From positions 1 to 39,266 of the forward strand of contig JBCBSQ010000021.1 in NCBI GenBank assembly GCA_039819085.1: a stretch of 39,266 bases of DNA, read 5' to 3'. The stretch is from MED-G105 sp039819085. Its GTDB lineage: Bacteria; Pseudomonadota; Alphaproteobacteria; Caulobacterales; Parvularculaceae. A program made the translations under genes and the position numbers. This document shows positions 1 to 7,996 of the stretch, piece after piece; positions within the stretch are counted from its first letter, which is position 1, and the number at the start of each line of letters is the position of its first letter. Below the pieces are notes generated by a model. The model searched no databases. It was not told the DNA's origin and saw nothing but the letters and a program-made list of their open reading frames with translations.

Positions 1-214
1 CTTGACGTACCACTGCGCTGCAAGGTCGACATAGTTCGCAGCGTCGAGGAAATCGTCGAGGACATGGCGGCATGTGGGCGGCACGACGTTCGACGAAGCG
101 TCGACCGGCGGCAATCTCTCCGAGGGCGGTACGTTTACGCCCACCGGCAATGTCCTCGACGATTTCCTCGACGCTGCGAACTATGTCGACCTTGCAGCGC
201 AGTGGTACGTCAAG
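1..214. repeat. 65-bp perfect inverted repeat (arms 1-65 and 150-214) at window edge
   Basis: The first 65 bases are the exact reverse complement of 150-214, with an 84-base loop between them. The right arm is in-frame coding sequence of the TonB-dependent receptor. The left arm reads antisense and puts a stop codon (32-34) in the receptor frame. A long perfect fold-back starting at base 1 is typical of a contig-end artefact such as an amplification or assembly chimera, though a real inversion cannot be excluded from this sequence alone. Confidence 0.9.
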
Positions 215-373
215 GAGAACCTCACCATGCGGGCGGGCGTCAACAACCTGCTCGGCCGCGATCCGGAGCTGTCGACCGAGGCCGGCACGGCCCCGGGCAA
301 TGGCGACACCTTCCCGCAGTTCTATGATCCGGCAGGCCGGTTCATCTTTGTGGGCGTCAACGTCGCTTTCTAG
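68..373 (+). CDS. TonB-dependent receptor, C-terminal fragment
   Basis: This frame gives the last strands of an outer-membrane beta-barrel of the TonB-dependent receptor family, which imports siderophores, vitamins or glycans using TonB energy. The stretch with MRAGVNNLLGRDPEL, the following GNGDTFPQFYDPAGR and the terminal FVGVNVAF are the usual end of such barrels, including a final Phe for Bam recognition. The receptor sequence is continuous only from about base 66. Upstream is an inverted copy of 150-214, so the rest of the gene is lost at the edge. The GTG at 74 is not a real start. A strong terminator follows. Substrate cannot be told from this fragment. Confidence 0.85.
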   Translation, partial: RHVGGTTFDEASTGGNLSEGGTFTPTGNVLDDFLDAANYVDLAAQWYVKENLTMRAGVNNLLGRDPELSTEAGTAPGNGDTFPQFYDPAGRFIFVGVNVAF

Positions 374-428
374 ACCTTCGGCTTAGCCGCTTTTGGGTCG
401 CATGATCAGCGGCCAACCATGAAATCGC

Positions 429-460
429 CGCCCGCCTCTCCCCAGAGGCGGGCGCTTTTT
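429..460 (+). terminator. Rho-independent terminator after the receptor gene
   Basis: An 11-bp perfect GC-rich stem (429-439 with 444-454), a CCCC loop and five T residues from 456. It works in the plus direction and ends the receptor transcript before the convergent fabH-like gene. Confidence 0.9.
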
Positions 461-588
461 CGTTAGTGGGTAAAATTTCATCCGAAGACTGACAGAGTCA
501 GCGCTCCAGCGCCTGCAACTCTTCGCCATCCATCCAGTTGAAGCGTCTTGCGAGCCGGCGCGCCTGACCAATCAGCGCATCTGTCGCG

Positions 589-1566
589 CTAGAATCGAAC
601 GAGCGCGCTTCCCCAGGCGAGCCCGCCGCCAAGAGCCGCAAATGCGACGAGGTCGCCTTCCCCAAGCCGCCCATTGCGCAAGGCGTCGTCCAGCGCCAAG
701 GGGATCGAGGCCGAAGACGTATTGGCGTGGCGATCTATGGTGACAATCACTTTCGACATGTCGAGCGACAGGCGTTTCGCACACGACTCGATTATGCGCA
801 GATTAGCCTGGTGCGGAACAAACCAGTCGATATCGTCGATGCGCACATCCGCGTTTTTTGAAACCGTAACGACGGCGTTTGAAATCTCTTCCACCGCATT
901 TCGGAAAACCTCGCGCCCATTCATTCTCACTTGTCCGACCGTGTTGGTCGTCGACGGCCCGCCATCTGCGTAAAGAAGCTCTGTTTGCCGCCCATCTGCG
1001 GACGCATGAACGCCGAGAACGCCCCGTCGTGGCGCGTCATCGTCGGCCTTCGTCGCTTCAAGCACCACCGCGCCACCGCCATCGCCGAAAAGAACGCAGG
1101 TCGCCCGATCGTTCCAATCGAGAAAACACGAGAGCTTCTCCGCCCCGATAACGAGAGCGCGGGAAAGACGCCCTGTCGAAAGCAGCGCGTCAGCGGCGTT
1201 CAGCGCGTAGATAAACCCCGCGCACGCCGCGGAGACGTCAAACGCGACGCAGGGACGCGCGCCGATCTTCGCCTGAACATGAACGGCCGTTGACGGAAAG
1301 GTGCGATCGGGCGTCACCGTGGCGACGATGATGACGTCCATGTCCGAGGCTGCGAGACCGGCGTCGGCGAGCGCCCGCCTGGCCGACGCGGCGGCGATGT
1401 CGGATGTCGCTTCGCCATCGGCGGCGATATGGCGCTGGCAAATGCCGGTACGGCTGCGAATCCACTCATCGTCCGTGTCGACGCGCGCCGCCAGGTCAGC
1501 GTTCGTCACGATGTTTTCGGGCAAATACGCCCCGACGCCGACCATGCGGCTTTCAATACGCGCCAT
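589..1566 (-). CDS. beta-ketoacyl-ACP synthase III (FabH family)
   Basis: A 325-residue thiolase-fold condensing enzyme. FabH joins an acyl-CoA primer (usually acetyl-CoA) to malonyl-ACP to start fatty-acid synthesis. The catalytic triad is visible: Cys115 in VSAACAGF, His252 in VPHQANLR and Asn282 in HANTSS. The tail GGGLAWGSALVRF is the normal FabH C-terminus, so the protein is complete. It is not next to plsX and ihfA, the usual alphaproteobacterial setting of housekeeping fabH, so it may be a second copy or a relative with a different primer. It starts at ATG 1566, with the G-rich AGGGGC about 14 bases upstream. Family is certain; exact role is inferred. Confidence 0.9.
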   Translation of the reverse strand: MARIESRMVGVGAYLPENIVTNADLAARVDTDDEWIRSRTGICQRHIAADGEATSDIAAASARRALADAGLAASDMDVIIVATVTPDRTFPSTAVHVQAKIGARPCVAFDVSAACAGFIYALNAADALLSTGRLSRALVIGAEKLSCFLDWNDRATCVLFGDGGGAVVLEATKADDDAPRRGVLGVHASADGRQTELLYADGGPSTTNTVGQVRMNGREVFRNAVEEISNAVVTVSKNADVRIDDIDWFVPHQANLRIIESCAKRLSLDMSKVIVTIDRHANTSSASIPLALDDALRNGRLGEGDLVAFAALGGGLAWGSALVRF

Positions 1567-1859
1567 GAAACTGCTTTTTGCCCCTGCAACTGCGATGTTT
1601 ATAGCACGTTCGCCAGATCTTTTGTGACTTTATCGCGCCAGTCGGCGGAAGTTCGCCCTTTTACGCCATCCGTCCGGAAAGCGTGAACAGGCGGAGCCGC
1701 CGTTGACGTCGCCGAGTTCTGACACGCGCCTTGCAAGGTCACATACTTGGCGGCACGGCATTTCGTCCACAAGCGGCGCAGTTGATAATGGAGGCGAGGC
1801 CAAAGCGCTATTGCGCCGTGGATTGAGCTGGGGGACGGTTTAGGAAGGGCAGGCGGGTC

Positions 1860-2849
1860 GTGCGTAGTGTCAAACGAGTCATGGTGACGGGCGCGGCCGG
1901 CTTCATCGGCTACCATGTTTGCGCCGCCTTGCTTGACCGCGGGCTCGCCGTCATTGGCCTGGACAGCCTCAACGCCTATTATGATCCGACGCTGAAGCGC
2001 GACCGCCTATCCCGTCTCGAGGGACGCGCCGGCTTTACATTTGTGAAAGCGGACATCGCAGCGGAGGGCGCGCTCGTGAGCGCCTCAGGATCATCAGCGC
2101 CGGACGTCGTCATTCACCTCGCCGCGCAGGCAGGCGTGCGCCACTCGATCGACGCGCCGATGAGTTATGCGGACGCGAACCTTGCCGGGCATCTGCGCGT
2201 CCTGGAGTACATCCGCTGCGCGGAGCCGCGACCCTTTCTCGTCTACGCGTCGTCAAGTTCCGTCTACGGCGCAAACGCCAAAACGCCTTACGCCGAAACG
2301 GACCGCGTCGACGCCCCGGTCTCTCTCTACGCCGCCACCAAGCGCGCCGGCGAGTTAATGAGTGAGGCTTATGCGCGCCTTTATGGGATCGAACAGGTGG
2401 GCCTTCGCTTCTTCACCGTTTACGGGCCGTGGGGGCGCCCTGACATGGCATATTATCTGTTTACGGATCGGATCTGCGCAGGCGAGCCGATCAGCGTCTT
2501 CAACAATGGCGATCTGAAGCGCGATTTCACCTATATCGACGATATTGTTGACGGCGTGCTGGCCGTGGCGCTCGGGGAGTTTCGCCCGCGCGCCGACGTT
2601 CCCCATCGCATCTACAATATCGGCAACAATGAGCCTGTGGCGCTGATGGACTTCATCGCGGCGCTTGAGGCCGCGCTCGGCCGAAAGGCGATAAAGGAGT
2701 TCAAACCAATGCAGCCCGGCGACGTCTACGCCACTTTCGCCGACATTTCCGCCATCAGCGCTGACTACGGCTTCCGGCCGACCACCAAGCTGGCGGACGG
2801 CCTTCTGCGTTTCGTTGAGTGGCGCAAGGACTATAAAGGGGCCGCTTGA
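1860..2849 (+). CDS. NAD-dependent sugar epimerase, UDP-glucuronate 4-epimerase-like
   Basis: A 329-residue extended short-chain dehydrogenase. It shows the NAD-binding GAAGFIG (residues 11-17), the Ser-rich SSSSVYG (131-137) and the catalytic YxxxK (Tyr157, Lys161). The segments LDSLNAYYDPTLK, RFFTVYGPWGRPDMA and FNNGDLKRDFTYIDDI are typical of UDP-glucuronate 4-epimerases, which make UDP-galacturonate for capsule, LPS or exopolysaccharide. The GTG start at 1860 follows AGGAAGGG at 1842-1849; an ATG at 1881 would cut just before the nucleotide motif and has no better ribosome site. No other polysaccharide gene is nearby, so the final product is unknown. It converges with the gamma-glutamyltransferase gene. 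Confidence 0.85.
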   Translation: MRSVKRVMVTGAAGFIGYHVCAALLDRGLAVIGLDSLNAYYDPTLKRDRLSRLEGRAGFTFVKADIAAEGALVSASGSSAPDVVIHLAAQAGVRHSIDAPMSYADANLAGHLRVLEYIRCAEPRPFLVYASSSSVYGANAKTPYAETDRVDAPVSLYAATKRAGELMSEAYARLYGIEQVGLRFFTVYGPWGRPDMAYYLFTDRICAGEPISVFNNGDLKRDFTYIDDIVDGVLAVALGEFRPRADVPHRIYNIGNNEPVALMDFIAALEAALGRKAIKEFKPMQPGDVYATFADISAISADYGFRPTTKLADGLLRFVEWRKDYKGAA

Positions 2850-2875
2850 ACGCGCCGGCCTGAGCCGGATCGCGC

Positions 2876-4660
2876 TTAGTAACCGATCGCCGCGCCATCC
2901 TTGCGCATTTCCGTTGCGCCCGCATAGACCCCTGATTCCTGGTCGCGAGCGATCGCCTGGTAACCGCCGAACATCACGCCATTGTCGACCACACGGACAT
3001 TATGGCCCATGGCCTTCAGCTGTTTGATTGTTTCAGCCGGCACGCCGGGCTCAACGTTCAGCACACCGAGCGTTTCCACATCCGGATCGTTCAACCCGTC
3101 CGTCGGCGCGCGACCTCCGTCGTGATTCAGGCGCGCCGCGTCGCCCGCCTCCTGCAGGTTCATCCCATAGTCGACGAGATTGATGAGGATCTGCATGTGC
3201 CCTTGCGGCTGCATGCCGCCGCCCATTAGGCCAAAGCTCATAAAGGGCTTGCCGTCGCGCATCAGGAACGCCGGGATGATCGTATGAAACGGCCGCTTGC
3301 CCGGCGCGTAAACATTCGGATGCTGAGGGTCGAGGGAGAAAAGCTCGCCGCGGTCCTGAAACATGAAGCCGAGGCCGTCCGCAACAAGACCAGCGCCCAT
3401 GCCGCGATAGTTCGACTGGATGAGAGAGACCATCATCCCGTCCTTGTCCGCGACGGTAAGGTAGGTCGTGTCGCCCTCTCCCTCTAGCTTCGGCTCGCCG
3501 GGGCCGAAGTCGGGCGTCGCTTTCGCCGGATCGATCAGGGCGAAACGCTTCCGCCCATACGCATCGGACAACAAAGCCTCAACGGGCACGTCAACAAAGT
3601 CCGGGTCCGCATAGAAACGCGCGAGATCTTCAAAGGCGAGCCGCTTCGCCTCCGTGATGTAGTGCAACACCTCCGCAGAGCCGCGCTCCCATTGCGACAG
3701 GTCCACATTCTTCAGGATGTTCGCCATCTGGAGCGCGGCGAACCCCTGTCCGTTCGGCGGCAGTTCGCAAATCTCCGTCCCCCGATAATCGACGCAGCCG
3801 GGCTCCACCCACTCGCTTTTGTGCTCGGCGAAATCTTCATAGCGCAGATCGCCGCCAATGCGCTTGAAGTACGCGTCCATCGTGCGCGCGATCTCGCCCT
3901 TATAAAACGCGTCGCGGCCGCTCTTCGCCAGCGCCTCATAAGTCTTCGCAAGATCGGGATTTTTGAAAATCGCGCCTTCCTTCGGCGCGCCATCGGCGAA
4001 ATAGGTCGCGCGCGCATTGTCGAAATCGCCGATCATCTCAAGGCGACTTTCAAACCCGGCGAGATTGCGCTGGAAGTAGTAGGCGATAACCGGCGAGACC
4101 GGAAAGCCATCTTCGGCGTAACCGATCGCGGGCGCCAGAACCTTCCGCATGGGAAGCTTGCCGAACCTCCCATGCAGCTCGAACCAGCCGTCTACGGCGC
4201 CAGGCACGCTCACCGGCAAGTGGCCGAGGGCTGGGATGCCGTCAGCGTCGCCAAGCTGCTCTTTCAGGTCCTCAAAGGTGCGCCCTTTAGGGCTTCGGCC
4301 TGACGCGTTGAGACCATAGAGCCTTTCCGTCTTGGGGTCCCAGACGATGGCGAAGAGGTCGCCGCCAATGCCGTTCCCGGTCGGCTCCATCAGGCCGAGC
4401 GTCGCGTTGGCGGCGATCGCCGCGTCGACGGCCGTCCCGCCGGCCTTCAGGACATCGACCGCCACCTGGCTCGCGAGCGGATGCGCCGTCGCGGCCATGC
4501 CATTGGCCGCGTAGACAGGGCTGCGCGACCACGCCGCGCCCACCGGTCGGCCGCCCGGCCCGATGCCTGGCTCCTCCGCTGCATGCCCAGACGTCGCCGC
4601 AGCCATCATCGCCCCAACGCTCACCATCGCCGCCATCAAACTCCGCGCCCGCCCCATCAT
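2876..4660 (-). CDS. ggt: gamma-glutamyltransferase, periplasmic precursor
   Basis: A 594-residue Ntn-hydrolase that removes the gamma-glutamyl group from glutathione and related compounds. The precursor cleaves itself, making the N-terminal Thr of the small subunit the nucleophile; here this is Thr398 in GEGDTTYLTVADKDG. Other family segments are AVDAAIAANATLGLMEPTGNGIGG near the N-terminus (split motifs) and FGLMGGGMQPQGH. A signal peptide is clear (MMGRARSLMAAM..., cleavage near SGHA/AEEP). The ATG at 4660 has AAGGAG seven bases upstream (4668-4673), which decides it over an upstream in-frame start at 4729. It lies 87 bases downstream of a membrane-protein gene on the same strand and could share its transcript. 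Glutathione or other gamma-glutamyl peptide use is inferred. Confidence 0.92.
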   Translation of the reverse strand: MMGRARSLMAAMVSVGAMMAAATSGHAAEEPGIGPGGRPVGAAWSRSPVYAANGMAATAHPLASQVAVDVLKAGGTAVDAAIAANATLGLMEPTGNGIGGDLFAIVWDPKTERLYGLNASGRSPKGRTFEDLKEQLGDADGIPALGHLPVSVPGAVDGWFELHGRFGKLPMRKVLAPAIGYAEDGFPVSPVIAYYFQRNLAGFESRLEMIGDFDNARATYFADGAPKEGAIFKNPDLAKTYEALAKSGRDAFYKGEIARTMDAYFKRIGGDLRYEDFAEHKSEWVEPGCVDYRGTEICELPPNGQGFAALQMANILKNVDLSQWERGSAEVLHYITEAKRLAFEDLARFYADPDFVDVPVEALLSDAYGRKRFALIDPAKATPDFGPGEPKLEGEGDTTYLTVADKDGMMVSLIQSNYRGMGAGLVADGLGFMFQDRGELFSLDPQHPNVYAPGKRPFHTIIPAFLMRDGKPFMSFGLMGGGMQPQGHMQILINLVDYGMNLQEAGDAARLNHDGGRAPTDGLNDPDVETLGVLNVEPGVPAETIKQLKAMGHNVRVVDNGVMFGGYQAIARDQESGVYAGATEMRKDGAAIGY

Positions 4661-4747
4661 TCTCGTTCTCCTTGATTTGAAGGCGGGAGAATGGCCGCCT
4701 TCCCTATTCTTGCCAAGGCGGGTCGGCATCAGCGCGACATCTGCGCA

Positions 4748-5707
4748 CTATCGCGATGAGACCGTTCCGCGCAACGCGGCGCGATCCTTCTGCCAGGAGA
4801 AAAGGTTGAGCTCGATGAAGAAAAAAGCCGCGAGCCAGAGAAACGCGTCCCACGCATCCCAGGGCGAACCAAGCCGCGCCCAATCCGCCGCGACCAGGAA
4901 CAAAGCCGCGTAAAGCGCGCCCTTAGCGGCTTTGAAGGCGGCATAGGCTTTGGTCCCAAACGACGGCGACGCCTTCAACCGCACCTCCGCCTCCAGCGCG
5001 GTGACGACAATCAGCCAAAGGCCGGAATTGGCGACGTCGAGCCAGGCTAGGCGTCGCAGCATCGCAAATGCGTCCGCGCTCGCAAAGATATCGAGCGCGG
5101 CGTTGTGCAAGGCGCCGGCGCCAAGACTAGCGCAGTTCGTGGAGGTCAATGGCTCAAACCGCTCCAGATCAATAGCGATCGACGCGCCCTCGCCAGCGCG
5201 CGCGCAAGGCGACGGTCCGTCATACGTCGAAAAGCCCGCTGGCACTTCCAGCGTTTTGATATATCCGTAGAAGGAGTAAAGAATGACCGCGTAACAGATG
5301 GCGGTCGCGACGGCGATAATCCGTTTGCTCCTCGGACTGATCCGATCCTCAAGGACTGCGGTCTCCACTTCAAGGAGCAGCAAGAGGACAAGCCAGGCCA
5401 TAGAGTCCACGGGCGCGGAAAAGGCGACGATCATCTCCGCCGGCGACACGCCCTCCCGAAAGACGTATTCGGCCGCGGCCGCGCTCTCATAGAAAAAGTA
5501 GGCGACATTGACGGACAGCAGTAGATAGACCGCGTACTTGAACGCGCGAAAGGCGAGCGGTTCGCCGGAGCGCATCTTTAGGTCGCCCTCGCCCCGCGAA
5601 CGCGCGGTCCAACGCGCCAAACGCCGGCGCCATTCGCGACGCATAGCAGCCGGGGGCGTGGTTTCGACAGACTGATCCGATTCAATCGAGGCATGCCGCC
5701 ACGCCAT
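4748..5707 (-). CDS. polytopic membrane protein of unknown function
   Basis: I do not recognise this 319-residue protein. It has a basic N-terminal stretch and about six hydrophobic segments, near residues 52-72, 90-112, 128-148, 225-243, 258-275 and 283-302. Between the third and fourth is a polar loop of about 75 residues with two Cys (SPCARAG, STNCAS) that could form a disulfide outside the membrane. Acidic residues sit in or near helices (LLEVETAVLED, ALEAEVRL, FFIELNLF), a repeated pattern suggesting two related halves. The ATG at 5707 has no good ribosome site; Met45 (ATG 5575, preceded by GAGGGCGA) is a possible real start and keeps all the helices. It sits upstream of ggt on the same strand. 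Confidence 0.65.
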   Translation of the reverse strand: MAWRHASIESDQSVETTPPAAMRREWRRRLARWTARSRGEGDLKMRSGEPLAFRAFKYAVYLLLSVNVAYFFYESAAAAEYVFREGVSPAEMIVAFSAPVDSMAWLVLLLLLEVETAVLEDRISPRSKRIIAVATAICYAVILYSFYGYIKTLEVPAGFSTYDGPSPCARAGEGASIAIDLERFEPLTSTNCASLGAGALHNAALDIFASADAFAMLRRLAWLDVANSGLWLIVVTALEAEVRLKASPSFGTKAYAAFKAAKGALYAALFLVAADWARLGSPWDAWDAFLWLAAFFFIELNLFSWQKDRAALRGTVSSR

Positions 5708-5826
5708 AACGAGGACCGCGCGCGTTGGCTATCTTCAGCGCCCGTCGACTGACTGCAGTCGCGCGCCTTTCGCGGCTTCGGCGACAGGGCTAACCTTTCA
5801 CCCGACGCCGCGCAGGAGAAGACCTA

Positions 5827-7017
5827 ATGAGCGAAGGAAACGCCGGAGCGACCTCGCCGCACTACGGCGACTATCAAAATGAGATTTACTTCCGCGGCCT
5901 GCAGGGGGTTATCCCGACCTACCCCGTCGACTTCGCCGGCCTCGTTGCGCGCGCAAGCGCCGCGATGCCGCCGCACGTCCTCAGTTACGTGCAGGGCGGG
6001 TGCGGGGACGAGCACACCCAGGACAGAAACGCGGCGGCGTTCCATGACTGGGGTATGACGCCGCGAATGTTGAGAGACTGCTCCGTACGCGACCTGTCGA
6101 TTTCCTTGTTCGGGAAGACGCTGCCAAGCCCCGCCTTCATGAGTCCGATCGGCGTGAATGGCGTCTGCACCCAGGACGGCCATGGCGACATCGCCGCCGC
6201 CAAGGCGTCGGCCATGACAGGCGTCCCATTCATGGCCTCGACGCTCGCGAATGATCCGCTTGAGGACGTCATCAAGCATTGTGGCGGCACGCCGGCCTAT
6301 TTCCAGCTCTATACGCCAAAGAACAAGGAACTCGCTGAAAGCCTGATTTCGCGCGCCGAAGCCGCAGGGTATGAAGCAATCGTCGTGACGCTCGACACCT
6401 GGCTCACGGGTTGGCGTCCTCGAGATCTTCAGACTGCGAATTTTCCGCAGCTCCGCGGGCATGTTCTTGAGAACTATTTCTCCGACCCGGTCTTCCGGAG
6501 CCTCCTGCAGACGCCGCCGGAGGCGAACCCGGCGGCGGCGATACAGACCTGGGCGGCGGTCTTCGGCGAAGTCCTTACATGGGATCGTATCCCCTGGCTG
6601 CGCGAGACGACGAAACTGCCGATCGTGCTGAAAGGGATCTGCCACCCGGACGACGCCCGCCGCGCCGTCGACCACGGGATCGACGCCCTCTTCTGCTCCA
6701 ACCATGGCGGTCGGCAAGCGAATGGCGGAATTGCGGCGATTGACATGCTGCCAGGCGTCGTCGAGGCGGCGGGCGATACGCCCGTGCTTTTCGATTCCGG
6801 CGTTCGTTCGGGAACGGACCTTGTTAAAGCGATCGCGCTCGGCGCCGCCGCCGTCGGGATCGGCAGGCCCTACGCATATGGCCTCGCCCTCGGCGGCGCG
6901 GAGGGCGCGGCTCATGTGCTGCGCTGCATTCTGGCGGAGGCGGACCTTTACATGGCGGTGAACGGCTGCCCGAGCCTTGACGTCGTCCGCGCGGAAGGGG
7001 CGGTGCGCACTCGTTAG
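5827..7017 (+). CDS. FMN-dependent alpha-hydroxy-acid oxidase, lactate 2-monooxygenase-like
   Basis: A 396-residue TIM-barrel flavoenzyme that oxidises an L-2-hydroxy acid such as lactate. Visible family residues are the phosphate/flavin strand SPIGVNG, YFQLY (Gln160, Tyr162), VTLDTWLTGWRPRD, the flavin-contacting Lys269 (IVLKG) and the catalytic SNHGGRQ (His293, Arg296), followed by FDSGVRSGTDLVKAIALGA. The length and the long loop between LTGWRPRD and LPIVLKG match lactate 2-monooxygenase rather than the shorter L-lactate dehydrogenase or glycolate oxidase. The ATG has AGGAG at 5814-5818. No transporter or lactate regulator is adjacent, so the substrate is inferred from family only. Confidence 0.85.
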   Translation: MSEGNAGATSPHYGDYQNEIYFRGLQGVIPTYPVDFAGLVARASAAMPPHVLSYVQGGCGDEHTQDRNAAAFHDWGMTPRMLRDCSVRDLSISLFGKTLPSPAFMSPIGVNGVCTQDGHGDIAAAKASAMTGVPFMASTLANDPLEDVIKHCGGTPAYFQLYTPKNKELAESLISRAEAAGYEAIVVTLDTWLTGWRPRDLQTANFPQLRGHVLENYFSDPVFRSLLQTPPEANPAAAIQTWAAVFGEVLTWDRIPWLRETTKLPIVLKGICHPDDARRAVDHGIDALFCSNHGGRQANGGIAAIDMLPGVVEAAGDTPVLFDSGVRSGTDLVKAIALGAAAVGIGRPYAYGLALGGAEGAAHVLRCILAEADLYMAVNGCPSLDVVRAEGAVRTR

Positions 7018-7321
7018 GCGTTCATTCCCGCTCCGAACAAACGCCCTGAAAGCCCGGCGGCGCGGCGGCAGGCCGCGTTAACCTTTTGGACACCATAAGA
7101 GACGGGACCGGACGAATGGCGACCGGCCCTGTCAGCGCCAGCTATAACCGTGGCTTGCGGCCTACGCAGATCAGATTGGCGCAAATCGCACGCGGAATAA
7201 TTCTTCCTTAAGCTGCATCAAGGACAGTACGCGAAACCGTCTCTTAACGGGAGCGGCGACGCGGCGTTCCGCGGCCAGCTGTGACCGTCGTACGGCGACC
7301 GGCGACACCAGGAAAGACGAG
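7018..7321. other. intergenic region before the chemotaxis genes
   Basis: About 300 bases with no convincing gene. It must hold the promoter of the STAS-cheY-cheA cluster. I see single GTTAACC (7077-7083) and TTAACGG (about 7244) words resembling half-sites of the alphaproteobacterial regulator CtrA, but no full TTAA-N7-TTAA box and no clear -35/-10 pair. The ribosome site AGGAAAG just before 7322 belongs to the first gene. Confidence 0.4.
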
Positions 7322-7615
7322 ATGTCGGACGAAACAATGACAAGGATTGCTCTTGCTGCTCGGCTCGATTCAACGGCGGCGCCGCAATTGGAGTCCGACC
7401 TGAAATCCGCCGCCCGCCCGGATCTCGAGATCGATGCGTCTGAAGTGACGTTTCTCGGCGGACGATGCCTCCAACTCCTTCTCGCCGCGCAGAAGACCGC
7501 CGTCGAACGCGGTGGCGCGATGTCAATCGTCCGACCGTCGCAGAGTTTCAGGGAAATGCTCGTCCGGCTCGGAGCCGCCTCGTTCTTTAAGGAAGATCTG
7601 GAGAAGTCCGCATGA
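7322..7615 (+). CDS. STAS-domain protein of chemotaxis cluster
   Basis: A 97-residue single STAS domain, the fold of anti-sigma-factor antagonists. The order STAS, CheY, CheA, CheW is common in alphaproteobacterial chemotaxis operons, and the LGGRCLQLLLAAQ segment fits that chemotaxis-linked subgroup. The usual phosphorylatable Ser (the DSSG turn of SpoIIAA-type proteins) is replaced by glycines in VTFLGGRC, so switching by Ser phosphorylation is unlikely. The ATG follows AGGAAAG. Its stop overlaps the cheY start by four bases (ATGA), which implies translational coupling. Function in chemotaxis is inferred from position. Confidence 0.8.
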   Translation: MSDETMTRIALAARLDSTAAPQLESDLKSAARPDLEIDASEVTFLGGRCLQLLLAAQKTAVERGGAMSIVRPSQSFREMLVRLGAASFFKEDLEKSA

Positions 7616-7977
7616 CACTTACCGTTTTAGCAGTCGATGATTCCCGAACGATCAGGGAAATGATGCGGCTCGCCCTCAGCTCGGCGAACATTGACGTCCA
7701 TCTCGCCGAGGACGGCGCTATCGGGCTGGAGGTCCTCAAGACCATCATGCCGCATGTGATCATCACTGACATCAATATGCCAAATCTCGATGGTTTCGGC
7801 TTTATCAAAGGCGTTCGCCAGCGCGCTGAACACAAGTCGACGCCGATCCTTGTACTGACGACAGAGAAGGCCGGAGAGCTTAGAAAGAAAGCTCGCGACA
7901 TCGGCGCGTCCGGATGGATCGTCAAACCCTTCGACAAGGACAAGCTTATCTCCGCAATTCAGCGGGTCGCCGCCTAG
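7612..7977 (+). CDS. cheY: CheY-like single-domain response regulator
   Basis: A 121-residue receiver domain with no output domain. The acidic pocket is Asp9/Asp10 (VDDS), the phospho-acceptor is Asp53 (ITDINMPN), the switch Thr is Thr83 (VLTTE) and the conserved Lys is Lys105 (VKPF). It should carry phosphate from a CheA-type kinase to the flagellar motor or another target. It overlaps the STAS gene by four bases and lies 19 bases before the CheA-like gene. All active-site residues are intact, which matters because the kinase next to it is incomplete. Confidence 0.92.
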   Translation: MTLTVLAVDDSRTIREMMRLALSSANIDVHLAEDGAIGLEVLKTIMPHVIITDINMPNLDGFGFIKGVRQRAEHKSTPILVLTTEKAGELRKKARDIGASGWIVKPFDKDKLISAIQRVAA

Positions 7978-7996
7978 AGAAAGGACTCCCAATTCA

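Noticed and set aside
498..632. Short minus-strand frame ending ARRFNWMDGEELQALER overlapping the fabH end
   Set aside because: The peptide looks protein-like, but there is no ribosome site, it depends on a TTG inside fabH, and it is only 44 residues. It may be the decayed end of another gene; I cannot support it.
5824..6915. 363-codon open frame antisense to the hydroxy-acid oxidase
   Set aside because: It mirrors a clear flavoenzyme gene, its protein is Arg/Gly-rich with no family resemblance, and long antisense frames are usual in GC-rich codon use.
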